DNA of 64,000 nt from Clostridium sp. NkU-1 (GCA_001312405.1 BBDR01000008.1:1-64000); one strand, 5' to 3'; positions 38,758 through 49,261 are shown, numbered from the stretch's first letter. Numbers and translations are program-made. Notes: a model not told the origin generated them from the letters alone.

Positions 38758-40061
38758 TCATGTAAATATAAACGGGAAATTTGCAATAAAAACTTCATCT
38801 CCTTTTTTCAAAGCAACTGTTTCATTCGTTTCTAATAACCGCCCATTGACAGACGTTCCATTGGTGGAATTTAAGTCGCTGATACGGTATTCCTCTTCTT
38901 CCCGATCTATCCTGGCATGGATCCTGCTGACGGCTTCTCCGGCAAGGACACAGTCAACCATACCTTCCTGCTTTCCAATTAAATAAGGAACATAAGTAAT
39001 TACAATGTCTTCCACATCACTGCCAACCGCACGCAAGTACCGGATGTTTTTATCAGCCGTTGTATCAGTCAACAGGGCCGTTTGAATTACTTCCTCATCT
39101 CCAGTTTCATGTTTTGGCGTCTTTTCCTTTATTTCTTCTTCAAACGTCATCTGCCAGTCATAGCTCGACCCTGGCTGATGATCTCTCTCTTCCCTTTTAT
39201 CATTATCTCCTTTCGCTGACCGGTCTCTTTCTTCCATGCGGTAAAGACTGCTAAAGCTGAGAAACCCCCGGCCAAAGGCACCCCATACCAGTATTTCCTG
39301 ATCCCTTCCATGCCCAAAACCAGCCATAAAGCTGCGGCTATACCAAACATGACTAATATTGGGATAATAAGAACAGCTCCTTTCTCTTTTACATCAAAAA
39401 AACTATTCCCTTCCTCCACTTCCTGGTTTAGAAAATCGGGTTGAGGTGAGATATGGCTTTCTTCCGGTTTGCTGTCTCCTTCCGGCTTGGTAAGGTCTTC
39501 ATCCCTTTCTTTTCCCCTTGCACAATTCTTTCCGGCAATTTCAAGGAGGTCCTTTATCCCATAATTTTTCTTAAGGCTTTCCTGATAAAGGCCATAAGCC
39601 ATTACTACACATTCCTTATCCTGATGATTGACCTTACCCAGAAGATACCGCAGCAGCTCGGTCATTTCCCCCGGAAATCCCACCTGCCTTCCGGGAATAA
39701 GGCAAAGGGAAACCGTAAACTGTTCCGGTTCAACATAAATATATTCCGGTTCCAGAAGGATCTGTTTTTCCTTAAGCAGGTAAGCTTCCAGCTTCTCCAA
39801 AGTCTGCCCAATATCCCCGATTAACTTCTTAAGCTCCTCTCCCCCAAGGCTATGACATTCAAGAACTCTGCTTAAAGGCTGCTTAGAAGTGATCTCATAA
39901 TAATAAAATTTCCGGTTATCCACCTGCTTTACATGGAATTTCAGCAATCCTTCTATCCTGTTTGCCGCCATCATATGTATTTCATAACTTTCATATCCGG
40001 CCTCCTCCGGCTCCATGATTAAATAATTGTGCTTCATTTCCCGTCTGTATGCTGCCTTCAT
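38758..40061 (-). CDS. Membrane protein with DUF6382-like N-terminus and C-terminal FHA domain (frameshifted)
   Basis: About 434 residues. The N-terminal soluble domain (1-170) matches the DUF6382 region seen in Tad-type loci. One or two membrane segments follow (VLIIPILVMFGIAAALWLVLG at about 230-250). A charged linker leads to a C-terminal FHA domain with the signature IGKQEGMVDCVL, SRIHARI and LNSTNGTSVNG, which binds phosphothreonine. One base missing in the T run near 39243 (three T where four are needed) breaks the frame in the linker. It is the last gene of the pilus operon and may link it to Ser/Thr kinase signalling. Confidence 0.78.
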
Positions 40062-40062
40062 T

Positions 40063-40452
40063 TCATTCCTCCTGATTGATGAGAGTCAACATCCTTAAAA
40101 AATTCTCCGGATCAAACACGCCCTGTTCCATCTCAAGCTTCCAGGTCCCCGCCCTGCCACAGGCTTCCACCCTTTTGCCTGTTACAGGGTTTCCTGCCAT
40201 CTTAATCTGAAAATCGTATTTTTTCCAGGAAAAGGGGGGTCCGGCCCTTTTAGCTGCCCACACCGCTGCTTCATCCGGCGGCTCGGTTTCGTTATGGCGC
40301 AGCCTTTGCACAGATTCTTCCAGTGCCATTGATCCCACTACTTCATCTCTCAGCCGGTAAGCCGCCTGAACGGAAACCATCAGAGCCCATAAAACAATTG
40401 CCATAATAAAAGCCACCTCAACAGTATAGCTTCCCCGCAGTTTTCCCTTCAC
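40063..40452 (-). CDS. TadE-like pseudopilin
   Basis: About 129 residues from the GTG at 40452. The N-terminus GSYTVEVAFIMAIVLWALM has the TadE pattern: Gly, then Thr-Val-Glu and an apolar segment, compatible with processing by the prepilin peptidase. The remainder is periplasmic/exterior and hydrophilic. The start overlaps the stop of the upstream peptidase-like gene (GTGA), which the runaway upstream frame hides. TadE/TadF are minor pilins for Tad pilus assembly. Confidence 0.75.
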   Translation of the reverse strand: MKGKLRGSYTVEVAFIMAIVLWALMVSVQAAYRLRDEVVGSMALEESVQRLRHNETEPPDEAAVWAAKRAGPPFSWKKYDFQIKMAGNPVTGKRVEACGRAGTWKLEMEQGVFDPENFLRMLTLINQEE

Positions 40453-40886
40453 AGCATCACCAGTCCAATCCACACAGGAACCAGAAATGGCAGAAAGGGT
40501 ATTGATTGCTTTTTTTACATCCCTCCCCCGCAGCCAGCCAAAAAGATAAATTCCACCGCAGACAATGCCATTTAAAAAGATTCCATAGATCAATAACTTC
40601 AGGTTCAAAAGTGCTCTTAAAAAAAAGACCGCTGACTACAAAAAACCAGCCATCTCCCATGCCGATTGCCTCATCTGTTAACCGGCTGAGGAAAAGGAGT
40701 CCCATCCCAACCATACAGCTTAACAACCGCTCTGCTCCAATATCTCCCTGTAAAAAAAGCCAGAATTACCCCGGCTATGCCTGCCGCCTTAAAAAGCCAC
40801 ACGCTGACAGCCTTTTCTCTTCCGTCTTCCCAGGCAGACGCCAGTAAAAATACTCCAAATGAAATTTTATTTATGCTTTCCAGCAT
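40449..40886 (-). CDS. A24-type prepilin peptidase-like protein (three frameshifts)
   Basis: About 145 residues once three runs are shortened by one: T7 at 40510-40516, an A8 at 40619-40626 and A7 at 40752-40758. The product is polytopic and has EAIGMGDGWFF, the GxGD-type aspartyl motif, and ends IPFLPFLVPVWIGL, the usual last helix of type IV prepilin peptidases. The ATG at 40886 follows GGGGTG. It is a second A24-like protein beside that at 48354; a family Asp near the N-terminus (SAWEDGRE) supplies the other active-site residue. Confidence 0.72.
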
Positions 40887-40897
40887 AGGACACCCCC

Positions 40898-41833
40898 CTA
40901 TTGTGAACAGTACGAACACGCTCCCAGATGACGGACCTGGGATAATGGAACAGCCTCCACATAGGCCATGATGGAAGAACAATTCCTGTCACTGTGATAC
41001 CGCTCTCCTGACGACATGATGTATACACTGCCGTTTTCCTCTGCAAATCTGCCGCATCTGCTGCAGGGCTTATATTTTCCACCGGATAGATTACGGGCGT
41101 TCTCAACTTCTTTAAATGAAATCTGTTCTATGTCATTATATAAATAATGACAAGTCCGCTGCCGGTGGTATCTCGTACTTGCCTTTCCAATGTATACAAG
41201 CTCATCCTCCTGCCCTGTCTTCCTGCTGCTTCCTCCCTCCTGGCCGATCCAGGCTCTGCGGCAGCATCTGGCTGTCATGGGGATACTGCTTAAGCCAAAA
41301 ACGGAAAAAGGAATTCTGACCCTATAATCCATGATCAAGTCAATGGTCTCTTCATCCCTTAAAACGGCTGATCGTGCAAAAGATGTTGATTCAAGCCGTT
41401 CAAACCCTGCCCGTCCCTCTACCCGCTTTCTCACGTAGAGAAGTATTCCCTCCTCCGTCAGCCCTTCTAAAAATTCCTCTGAAAAGCCGTCGATTCCTGC
41501 GGCCTCCAGCCTTTCTCCCAGTTTAAGCCGATGCAACACATAAGCATACTGGCTTACCTCTTCTCCTGCCGCCTCCAGGGCGGTTTGAATACGCCGCCCC
41601 TCATTCATTACCCCCATGGGAAGGATGAGGATCACCGTAAAAAACAGAAAGAGGGGCAGGACAAGGGCAGCCTCTATAGTCAGGCTCCCCTTTTTTTGGA
41701 AGCTGGAGGCAGATGATAATACCCTTTTTACAAGGAATCCATGTTTCGTAAAAGGGATTTGTACCTGGAGAGTAACAATTTTTTTTATTATTTTTTTTCT
41801 TGGAACTCCTTGAAAAAGGGCATGATCAGCCAC
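40898..41833 (-). CDS. TadE-like protein with two C-terminal Cys/His modules
   Basis: About 311 residues. A TadE-like signal GSLTIEAALVLPLFLFF lies at about 48-64. The last 90 residues contain two copies of a pattern Tyr-His-x3-(Arg)-x-Cys, then about 25 residues, then Cys-x2-Cys: RYHRQRTCHY ... PCSRCG and RYHSDRNCSS ... ACSYCSQ. Each could hold one zinc. Such a module on a minor pilin is unusual. The apparent start upstream of position 41790 contains two A8 runs, so the first 40 residues are uncertain. It belongs to the Tad operon. Confidence 0.7.
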   Translation of the reverse strand: MADHALFQGVPRKKIIKKIVTLQVQIPFTKHGFLVKRVLSSASSFQKKGSLTIEAALVLPLFLFFTVILILPMGVMNEGRRIQTALEAAGEEVSQYAYVLHRLKLGERLEAAGIDGFSEEFLEGLTEEGILLYVRKRVEGRAGFERLESTSFARSAVLRDEETIDLIMDYRVRIPFSVFGLSSIPMTARCCRRAWIGQEGGSSRKTGQEDELVYIGKASTRYHRQRTCHYLYNDIEQISFKEVENARNLSGGKYKPCSRCGRFAEENGSVYIMSSGERYHSDRNCSSIMAYVEAVPLSQVRHLGACSYCSQ

Positions 41834-41906
41834 CTCCTTTCCTATTTTCTGCCCAATTGACTTTGCATAATTGACTGTGCATAAAGGTATGCCCGCAGGC
41901 TGTCCC

Positions 41907-43794
41907 TCAATATGCTTTTTCTGTCCGGACTTCCACCGGATAGAAGGGATTATTCCCTCCGAAAAACATATGCCTTGATCTCACAGTCCCCCTTACCTCT
42001 GCCTGATAAACGCAGTGCACCATGCGAAAATCCGCCTGTTTCCTGCATAAATTCATCTGGATCACATCCATAAGACGGTAGTGCTGTTGCCCAGGCTCTC
42101 CCAGAAAAAGAAGAAGCTTTAAATAGCCTGTATAACCAATTCCATTTTCATCATCTTTTCCGCCTGTACATGTTCTCGTTCTTCCTAATTCCAGAAGACC
42201 GTCCAGGGACAGCTTCCAGGTGGCTCCTGATTTAAGAAAGGCCACCTTTTTTTCCCTCTAAGAGCATTCTCACATCCACGATCGCCTCGCCAAGCGCCCA
42301 GATGCTCATTACAAAAAATGCAACAATTCCGGTAAGAGGAGCCAGGCCCACAGATCCGGTAATAAGGCCGGCTAAAGCCATTGCTTCCTCCCGCTTCTGG
42401 CCGTCTGAAAGAATATGAATTAAGTTCATGCCTTCTCTTATCATGAGAATATCTAAAACCGTCTGCTTTAAGTTCTCCTCATCTGTTTTCTTCCCTGAAA
42501 CCAGATACTCCAACTCGTACTTTACCTCCTTATCCTCCTCCGAGAGAAAGCTTGTGAGAAAACGGCCGCAATACTCCCCGAACAAGACCCGGTCTGCAAG
42601 GCCCGACTCCAGCACCTGGCCTTCCCCACAGGTGACGGAAGGAAAAGAACCGTCAGACAAAATACCTTTTGATATTTCCTTTCCATCAGGCAGAACCAGG
42701 GATAAAAGACCTGTCTGCATGAATCCTTCCACCTGTTCCAGAAGTCTCTGTTTTTCCGGGTCCTTCACTCCATTGGAATAAGAAAGAGATGGGCTGTCTG
42801 CCTTAACCCATATTTCTCCTACGGAACCCCATAGCTCAGACAGATCCGGACCTTCATCCTCTTCATCATCACTGTCCCAGTTATCAATAATGCTCTCTAC
42901 CTCAAAAGAACGTTCCCTTGCATGGTTCATAACCTGTTTCAGCTGTTCCAGCCGCCCGGGAAGGGCCTCAATTTCCTGCCTTCGTTCCCCATCCTGATTT
43001 ACATAGGATCCATAGCAGGAGGTATCACCGCTCAAAGCCTCACGGACTTCCTGGCTTAATTCTTCCTGAGCCGCTGATAAGCCATTGTTTGTTTCGCTTA
43101 TGCTGTTTTTTTAAATCATCTGCCCTTTTCCCATAAGTCTTTACAAGTCCAGGGACCTGTTCATTTCCCGCTCCAGCTGATCCGCCTCTCTTCGAAATCC
43201 AGGACCGTCATAATCCCTGATTCTTTCATAGGAAGCCCGCCAGTAAGCCTTCTGCTGCTTTAAAGAATCATTGATATCCTCCAAGGCCCTTTCCAGCCGG
43301 ACCGCTTCCCTTTCATGGTCACGAAAAGATCCGGATAACTGCTTCACGGCTTTTGCTTCCTTTAAGCTCTTAAGCAGGTCTTCTGTACTCTTTTCATCTG
43401 TCATACTTTCAAAAATTCCATACTTCATATAATCCAGTATCTCCTGCTTCAAATACTGCCCTCCTCCGTCGGTAATACGATAAAGCCCGACTGTATCTGC
43501 CTTTTCCACATCCATGGAATACCAGCCGGAGCTGTCCATATAAGGTTTCATGAATCCCTTCCACGCCTCCTCCAGTTCATCATCATTCTCACATTCCAAA
43601 AGAAAGAGACGGTATGTTTCCCAGGCTTCTCTATGATATCTGCTGAATACAGAATCCATGGCAGAATCAGCTGCCAGCTTTAAATAGCTCCTGGATCCAG
43701 CAGTCCGTGCGGACTCTAAAAGCCCGCACATCAGGCTGAATATGCATAAAAGGGCCATACTGAAAAACACTGTTACCTGTCCGCTTTTGCGCAT
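41907..43794 (-). CDS. DUF5702-like Tad-locus membrane protein (frameshifted)
   Basis: About 628 residues. An N-terminal segment (SGQVTVFFSMALLCIFSLMCGLLE) anchors it, a long helical exterior domain follows, and a second apolar segment near residue 510 (LTGIVAFFVMSIWALGEA) occurs before the C-terminal part. T7 at 42247-42253 and T7 at 43106-43112 each need one base fewer and one base is missing near 43143. The ATG overlaps the TGA of the Flp pilin gene. Proteins of this type accompany Tad pili in clostridia; the exact role is unknown. Confidence 0.75.
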
Positions 43795-43980
43795 CAATAC
43801 ACCTCTTTAGACTGACTGTTGATTTCCTTGAATACGTTATCAAGAAGAGTCGTTATCTGCTTTTTAAATATAATAACAAGTCCGATTAAAACCACCAGAA
43901 TCAGCACTACTTCAATAACACCTACTCCATCTTCTTCCCTTAAAAAAATCTCTGATCTGTCTGTTTACCGATGTCAGCAT
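43794..43980 (-). CDS. Flp1-like type IVb pilin (frameshifted)
   Basis: About 62 residues: a short basic leader, then EEDGVGVIEVVLILVVLIGLVIIF, cut here to EEDGVGVIEVVLILV, the Gly/Glu-plus-apolar-helix pattern of Flp pilins. This is the best candidate for the major pilus subunit. A7 at 43942-43948 cuts the frame after 23 codons, so the gene is easily missed; six A give one clean frame from the ATG at 43980. The stop overlaps the next gene's ATG. Confidence 0.8.
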
Positions 43981-43995
43981 CCTTTCACCCCCCTT

Positions 43996-45257
43996 CTAAT
44001 AAAATGCCAGGAACGCAGGAACCACGATCATGACCATGACTACTGCCAGCATCATAAGCAAAGGCAGCAAAAGCCTGGTTCCAGCTTCTTCTCCCAGTTT
44101 TTTCGCCAGGTTCTTTCTTTGCTCAAAGGCTGAGACCATCTCAAGCTCCAAAGCAGGGCGAAGCTGCCTGCTTCCGTTTTTCTGACTCTGTTCCAGAAGA
44201 GCGGAAAGCTTTATGTAAACCTGCAAGCCGCAGCGCCTTCCAAATTCACTGTAAGCCCGCCCTTCCGACAATCCGCTGCCAAGCTGCCCCGCTGTTTTCA
44301 CCATCTCTTCATACGCCGGACGCACGTTTCTCTTCCCCTGCTTCACCGACTCCTTATAGCCTGCCGCAATCCTCTCCCAGGCTCCCCGGACCGTAAGGCC
44401 TGCCCCGATGTAGACTACCAGCTTGGAGACTACCTCAGAATAATCAAGCAGCAATTGCTGCTCCCGCATCTTTGCCAGGCTTTTCCTGTCAAACTCTTCT
44501 TTTATGTACAGAAGCGCCGCCAGTAAAAGTCCCAGTACCGGCAATATCCGGAAATCTGCCGTTTCAGGCAGGAAGTACTTTAGATTTTTCCCCTCATAAA
44601 CCGACGGCAGTAACAGGCGGTCTTCCGTCTGATTTTTAAGATCCATCTGGCCTATCCACTGGAGAAAGGCAGAGGCGGCCTTTTCTTCCTGGGTAAGGGC
44701 GGGCGGATAGACCGTCACTTTAAACTCATATTGTCCTTCATGACCCTCAGCCTTTATTCTGGCCCTTAACCAGACTGTTTCTCCCTGTTCCGGTATTTCC
44801 TCATTGTGAAGGATTCCAAAGGAATCGATCACCTGGGGATTATCAGACTCCCAGCTGATTCTAAGCCCATAATCTCCCAGGCTGTTCTTTAAATTCAAGT
44901 TTCCTCTCACCTCCTCCAGAGACTCATTTTCCCCCAGCATCTGCTTTATCAGTTCAGGCTGGATCCTCTGAAACAGCTCCCTTGCTTCTTCCGTCCCATA
45001 CTTCCGCTCCCTGACAGGATTTTAAGAGGTATCTTCCTATCACCATTCTCCCGGTCAAGCCCGGATACCAGAATATCGTATGTAGTTTCTCCCTGGCCCG
45101 GCTCTGCCCGTTTAAGCCCGCCCCCTTCAGATACCGCCTGCCCGCCTGGTGAAAAAACCAGCTTCATGGCAACATATAAGACAATCCCGGAAACTGCGCA
45201 GGCCGTCTGTACTTTAGAAAAAGGAAATCTCCATATTCTGCTGCCTTTTCTTAACAT
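43996..45257 (-). CDS. tadC: TadC-like pilus assembly platform protein with inserted Ig-like domain (frameshifted)
   Basis: About 421 residues. After one N-terminal membrane segment comes an exterior region of roughly 150 residues with SLGDYGLRISWESDNPQVI, IPEQGETVWLRARIK and FKVTVYPP, the pattern of atrophied bacterial Ig-like domains. The T2SSF platform domain follows, with membrane segments near 190 and at the C-terminus (LLLPLLMMLAVVMVMIVVPAF). One G is missing near 45010 (GGGG read as GGG). The ATG at 45257 has AAGGAG upstream. An Ig-like insertion in TadC is not usual. Confidence 0.75.
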
Positions 45258-45270
45258 CTGTCTTCTCCTT

Positions 45271-46010
45271 TTATATCTCAATCCTCATAATCCGCTTTAC
45301 GATCCCCATGGCCACGATGTAAATGACCATGCACAGGGTCATAAGGACCCTTCCGATCCCCGTACTGTACATGATGTTAAAAAAATCCGGGAGAAGTTAT
45401 ATCAATATAAAGAACAATAAAGAACGGGATTATGCTCATGATTTTTTTGTTCAAACTGTTTTGAGGCTGTCATCGTTAAAATCTCCTGTCTTACCTGTAC
45501 CTTATCCCTTATTACAGCCGCCGTGTGGCTGATGATCGAAACCAGCTCTCCCCCGCTTCGCTTTGCCGCGGCAAATACCTCCGCAAAGTTTTTAACATCA
45601 TCAAGACCGCTGCGGCCAGCAAATTCAGAAAGCGCCTGCTCCACCGAACGGTTCATCCGGATCTGGCTCTCAATATGGCTGAATTCCTTAGAAACCATCC
45701 CCTCCTCCCCATAAAGTAAAATCAATTCCTTTACAGAAGCAGAAAACGCGTTCTCCACAGAATAACCGGCACTTAAGAAGGAAGCTAAAAGCAGAATGCC
45801 CTCTTTAAATTCCAGGTTCAACTGCTGAAGCCGTTCTTCCTTTAACTCTCTTTTTCTAATCATGGGGAAAATAAAAACCATTGGGACAAATAGCAGAAAT
45901 GACGCGATACTGCGGTAAAAGACGTAAGCGAAAAGCCCTGCTGCTGCCAGGCCCTGAAATCCATACAGGCACCACTGAACCGGCGTCAGAACGTAGTTCT
46001 CATATTTCAA
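45271..46010 (-). CDS. tadB: TadB-like pilus assembly platform protein (frameshifted)
   Basis: About 246 residues, T2SSF family inner-membrane platform. Membrane segments are at about 15-50 and near the C-terminus; the conserved cytoplasmic part has LEFKEGILLLASFLSAGYSVENAF and FAAAKRSGGELVSIISHT. Two runs (45379-45385 and 45442-45448) need one base fewer. The TTG at 46010 starts MKYENYVLTPVQW and overlaps the end of tadA by 11 bp; a start at 46151 would read through tadA sequence. Confidence 0.78.
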
Positions 46011-47220
46011 TGCCTGCTGCTTTAAGTTTTTCGGTGTTTTGAATGATTCCCACCTTTTTAAGACTGCCCTGAACAGCCGGTCCTCCTTCCCGGTTCTCAT
46101 AATCTTCCTCAAACCTATATAGCGGATTAAGCCTGATTTCTCCGTCTTCATAACCAATTACCTCCACAATGGACAGGACCTCCTGCTTTTATCTCTTAAA
46201 CGCCCCAGATGAATTAAAATATCAATTGCCGCCGCGACCTGGCTTCTGACCGCTGCCAACGGGATATCTGCTCCCATAAGCACCATGGTCTCCAGCCTGG
46301 AAAGCATGTCCCTGGGGCTGTTTCCATGACCCGTGCTAAGGCTTCCGTCATGTCCGGTGTTCATGGCTGATATCATATCCAAAGCCTCCCTTCCCCTCAC
46401 CTCTCCCACGATAATTCTGGAAGGATTCATCCTCAAAGCGGCCCTGATCAGGTCTCCTATTGTCACCTCTCCATCCCCCTCCCCATTGGCCTCTCTTGTT
46501 TCCAGCCTTACCAGATTCGGAATATGGGTAATCTTTAGTTCCGCAGAATCTTCAATGGTTACGATCCGCTCTTCCCGGGGGATGTAAGCGGATAACGCAT
46601 TGAGAAATGTACTTTTTCCGGAATTGGTCCCGCCGCTGATAAAAATATTGTAGCCTGCCTCTACAATGCATTTCAGGAAATTTGCAGCTTCTTCTGTAAC
46701 CGAGCCCAGCTTTAACAGTCTTGTCATGGTAATGGGCTTTGGAAATTTCCTGATGGTCACTGCAGGGCCGTCCAGTGCAATAGGGGGCAGCACTACGTGA
46801 ACCCTGGAACCATCAGGCAGCCTGGCATCCGCCATGGGCCTTGATACATTTACCGTACGGTTTACCCTGCTGACGATCTGCTGGATGGTATCCTCTAACT
46901 GCTCCTGGCTGTCAAAGGCGCTGGCCCACTGCTCCATGCGTCCATTCCTCTCCACAAAGACATGGGTTGCCCCATTTACCATGATTTCCGTCACGTCCTC
47001 GTCATCCACCAGCTCCTGAAGGGCCCCCAGCCGCCGGAAGGAATCAAAAAAACCGGCCCCGAAGCTCCATCTTTTCTTTCAGGGGAAGAAAACTGACTTG
47101 CCCGTACTCCAGAATTCTACGGTCTATGATGGCATAAAGCTCCTCATCAGTTACCTGCTGTCGCTCATCCAGCTCTCTCATGATTTCTTCCCGCAATTTT
47201 CTTCTCTCATCATCATCCAT
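46000..47220 (-). CDS. tadA: TadA/CpaF pilus secretion ATPase (frameshifted)
   Basis: About 407 residues, a type II/IV secretion ATPase powering Flp pilus assembly. (The name clashes with the tRNA deaminase gene at 8755.) Features are Walker A GGTNSGKST, Asp box VTIEDSAEL, His box with NTGHDGSLSTGHGN, and Walker B-like IIVGEVRGREALDM. The N-terminus (MDDDERRKLREEI) is opened by shortening A7 at 47046-47052; one missing G near 46170 joins the true C-terminus (Val-Leu-Ser-Ile-Val-Glu-Val), which runs to a TGA at 46000-46002. AGGGGGAA precedes the ATG at 47220. Confidence 0.92.
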
Positions 47221-47245
47221 AACTGTTCCCCCTTGGCAATCCCTT

Positions 47246-48253
47246 TCAAAGCTTATGGCTGCTTCCTAAAAGCTGTCTTGTATAATCCCCCAATTCCCCC
47301 CATAAGAGCTGTTCCAAATAGTTCTCCTTCCGATTGAAGCTGCAGTGGTAGGGAGGCTTTATTTTTTGAATCCGGTCTTTAAGGAACCCGCGGCCGGATG
47401 ACACCAGATATTCCTCAAACTCTTCTATCTTAGCTGCGGATACGCAGTCATCCTTTACCGGCATATATACCACATCGCATACCTCCAGCACCTCTGCCGC
47501 CTTCTTTCCGAATTGGCCTAAATCCAGGATAATGGACTCATAAGCACTCTCCCTGGCAATGTGGCTTACCAGCTCCGCCATCATCTGCCCGGTCACCTGG
47601 CAAAGGTCCTCAGGATATTGCACCGGCGGCACATAATCCAGCTCCCCCCAGGTATAGACAACGGATCCAAGGCGTACCCAGCGAAACCCCTCCTGGCTGT
47701 AATAATACAAAAGATCAGATAAACCTCCCCTGTACTCTTCTCCGATCAACCGCCGGAATCCGGAACAATCCTCTAAATTTAAATAAAGTACCTTTAAATC
47801 CCGGGCCAGCAGCTGTCCCATGGCAAGGGCAAAAGAAGTCTTTAAGCAACGGTTGACAGGAGAATATACTCCAATGATCCTGCCTGCCTTTGAAATCATG
47901 GCATATCCCGGATCTCCTGGATCGTCACAATAATACTTCATCACCTCACGCATCAGGCTGTCTGCGGCCTGATACTTATAAACACCTGGATACTGCCCTT
48001 CCGGAGGAACTGCCTCACCGTCAGCCAGCATGACCACAAAAGCAGCGCCTGCCTTTTCTATTTCCTCCCTGGAAATGGAGGAACTAATGAGCAGAAGTTC
48101 TATCTTATGGTCTTCTCCATAAGCCTTTAGTTGTTCCAGGTCAGTAAATGCCATAACCGTGAACGATACCTGCTCCTTTTGGCTTACAAATTCTGCGAAC
48201 CTCTCTGTATACAAAGGATCCGTATCATAAACCGCCATCACTCTCTTTGCCAA
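47246..48253 (-). CDS. tadZ: TadZ/CpaE-like ATPase-fold protein
   Basis: 335 residues, intact. A receiver-like N-terminal domain (about 1-110: VMAVYDTDPLYTERF) is followed by a ParA/MinD-like domain. The P-loop is degenerate (SPVNRCLKTSFA, no second Gly-Lys-Gly), which suggests weak or absent ATPase activity; the Walker B-like IILDLGQF is present. TadZ localises the pilus machine. The TTG at 48253 is chosen for AAGGAGG seven bases upstream. Confidence 0.82.
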   Translation of the reverse strand: MAKRVMAVYDTDPLYTERFAEFVSQKEQVSFTVMAFTDLEQLKAYGEDHKIELLLISSSISREEIEKAGAAFVVMLADGEAVPPEGQYPGVYKYQAADSLMREVMKYYCDDPGDPGYAMISKAGRIIGVYSPVNRCLKTSFALAMGQLLARDLKVLYLNLEDCSGFRRLIGEEYRGGLSDLLYYYSQEGFRWVRLGSVVYTWGELDYVPPVQYPEDLCQVTGQMMAELVSHIARESAYESIILDLGQFGKKAAEVLEVCDVVYMPVKDDCVSAAKIEEFEEYLVSSGRGFLKDRIQKIKPPYHCSFNRKENYLEQLLWGELGDYTRQLLGSSHKL

Positions 48254-48270
48254 AAACAAACCTCCTTATT

Positions 48271-48356
48271 TTGTATACTAATAAATCAAGCGGATAAATT
48301 TGCATATCCAGTTAACCAGCATCGGGAGGTTGAAGGAAGTTCTTCCCTCAACCTTA
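48271..48356 (-). repeat. Two-hairpin intergenic repeat, copy D
   Basis: Minus strand: AAGGTTGAGGGAAG...CTTCCTTCAACCT, then TTAACTGGATATGC / TTATCCGCTTGATT, then TATTAGTATACAAAATAAGGAGG. The TAA stop of the prepilin peptidase (48354-48356) lies at its left end. It keeps both hairpins but has a longer spacer before the ribosome-binding site than copies A-C, 43 kb away. Confidence 0.75.
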
Positions 48357-48913
48357 TCCCCAAAAAAACCATAGAGCCAAGTGTCCCTAAAAACAGGCAA
48401 AGGCCTAAAGGTATCACCACATCATACCCATCCCGGACAGGATCATAGTAGGTTGTAAGATTTCCTGTTTGAAATACGTGCCTGATATAGGCAAGAAGAC
48501 AAGAAAGGCGGGAAAAAAAGGCTGCCACTCCCTGCCAGTTTGATAAAGGACCAGAAAGCCCCTGTAAGAAAACCAAGTCCAACTGCCAAAGCACCCTCTC
48601 TAAATCCCAGAAAGCCGCATATGAGAGCAGCCAGCTTGATATCTCCCGCACCGATCATACGGCACAGGAATAATAAAAAGAATATCCCGGTCACAATTAT
48701 AAGCCTCAGTAAGAACAGCAGGCCTCCCAAGGGCTTCTCTGATCCGGAAACTTCAAGCAGAATGCCGAGGATGATTCCCGAAATCACCAGCCAGTTAGGT
48801 ATACGGTGCTCACGAACATCATAAAAAGCCCCTGCCCCTAAAATCAGCAGCAAAATAACATACCGAACGATACAATCCCCCTCTTTACTTAAAATTTTAA
48901 CATTGGAATTCAC
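48354..48913 (-). CDS. Prepilin peptidase, A24 family (frameshifted)
   Basis: About 185 residues with five or six membrane segments. The two active-site aspartates are in FYDVREHRIPNW near the N-terminus and in MIGAGDIKLAALIC (GxGD). It cleaves the leader of Flp pilin and TadE-like proteins. Two runs (48362-48368 and 48513-48519) need one base fewer; the first moves the stop to the TAA at 48354-48356. The true start is unclear: the GTG at 48913 is used, although GAGGGGG sits further downstream. It is the first gene of the Tad operon. Confidence 0.85.
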
Positions 48914-49010
48914 GCTGGAAAATCAGCTTTGGATTATGGAATCATATGTCCATAATTCTTTGAAAACTATTGAAATGCTGTATGCGGAACGCATATAAGA
49001 ATGTGCCTTT

Positions 49011-49039
49011 ATTATGCACAAGGGGAAATAAAATGTCAA
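49011..49039 (-). promoter_or_regulatory. Promoter of the Tad pilus operon
   Basis: Minus strand TTGACA (49034-49039), 17 bp, CATAAT (49011-49016), about 100 bp before the first gene. Confidence 0.7.
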
Positions 49040-49190
49040 CTATTTTTTTGCAAGAAATATTGTATACATTCTTTTTTTATGGTTTTCCCAAATCAAAAGC
49101 CTCCCTGTTATTTTATTGTCATTTTCAACAATTTTTTTCATTATTTTATCTTTTTCGCAGCACAAATCACAAAATACCAGCTGCAAAACA

Positions 49191-49219
49191 TTGACGTTAT
49201 CCTGCTGGGATGATAAAAT
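49191..49219 (+). promoter_or_regulatory. Promoter of the arsR-like gene
   Basis: TTGACG (49191-49196), 17 bp, TAAAAT (49214-49219), divergent from the Tad operon promoter; the 350 bp between the genes holds both promoters and little else that I recognise. Confidence 0.65.
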
Positions 49220-49261
49220 ACTATTAGTTTAATTTTTTTAAACCAAAGGAGGAGTCCAACG

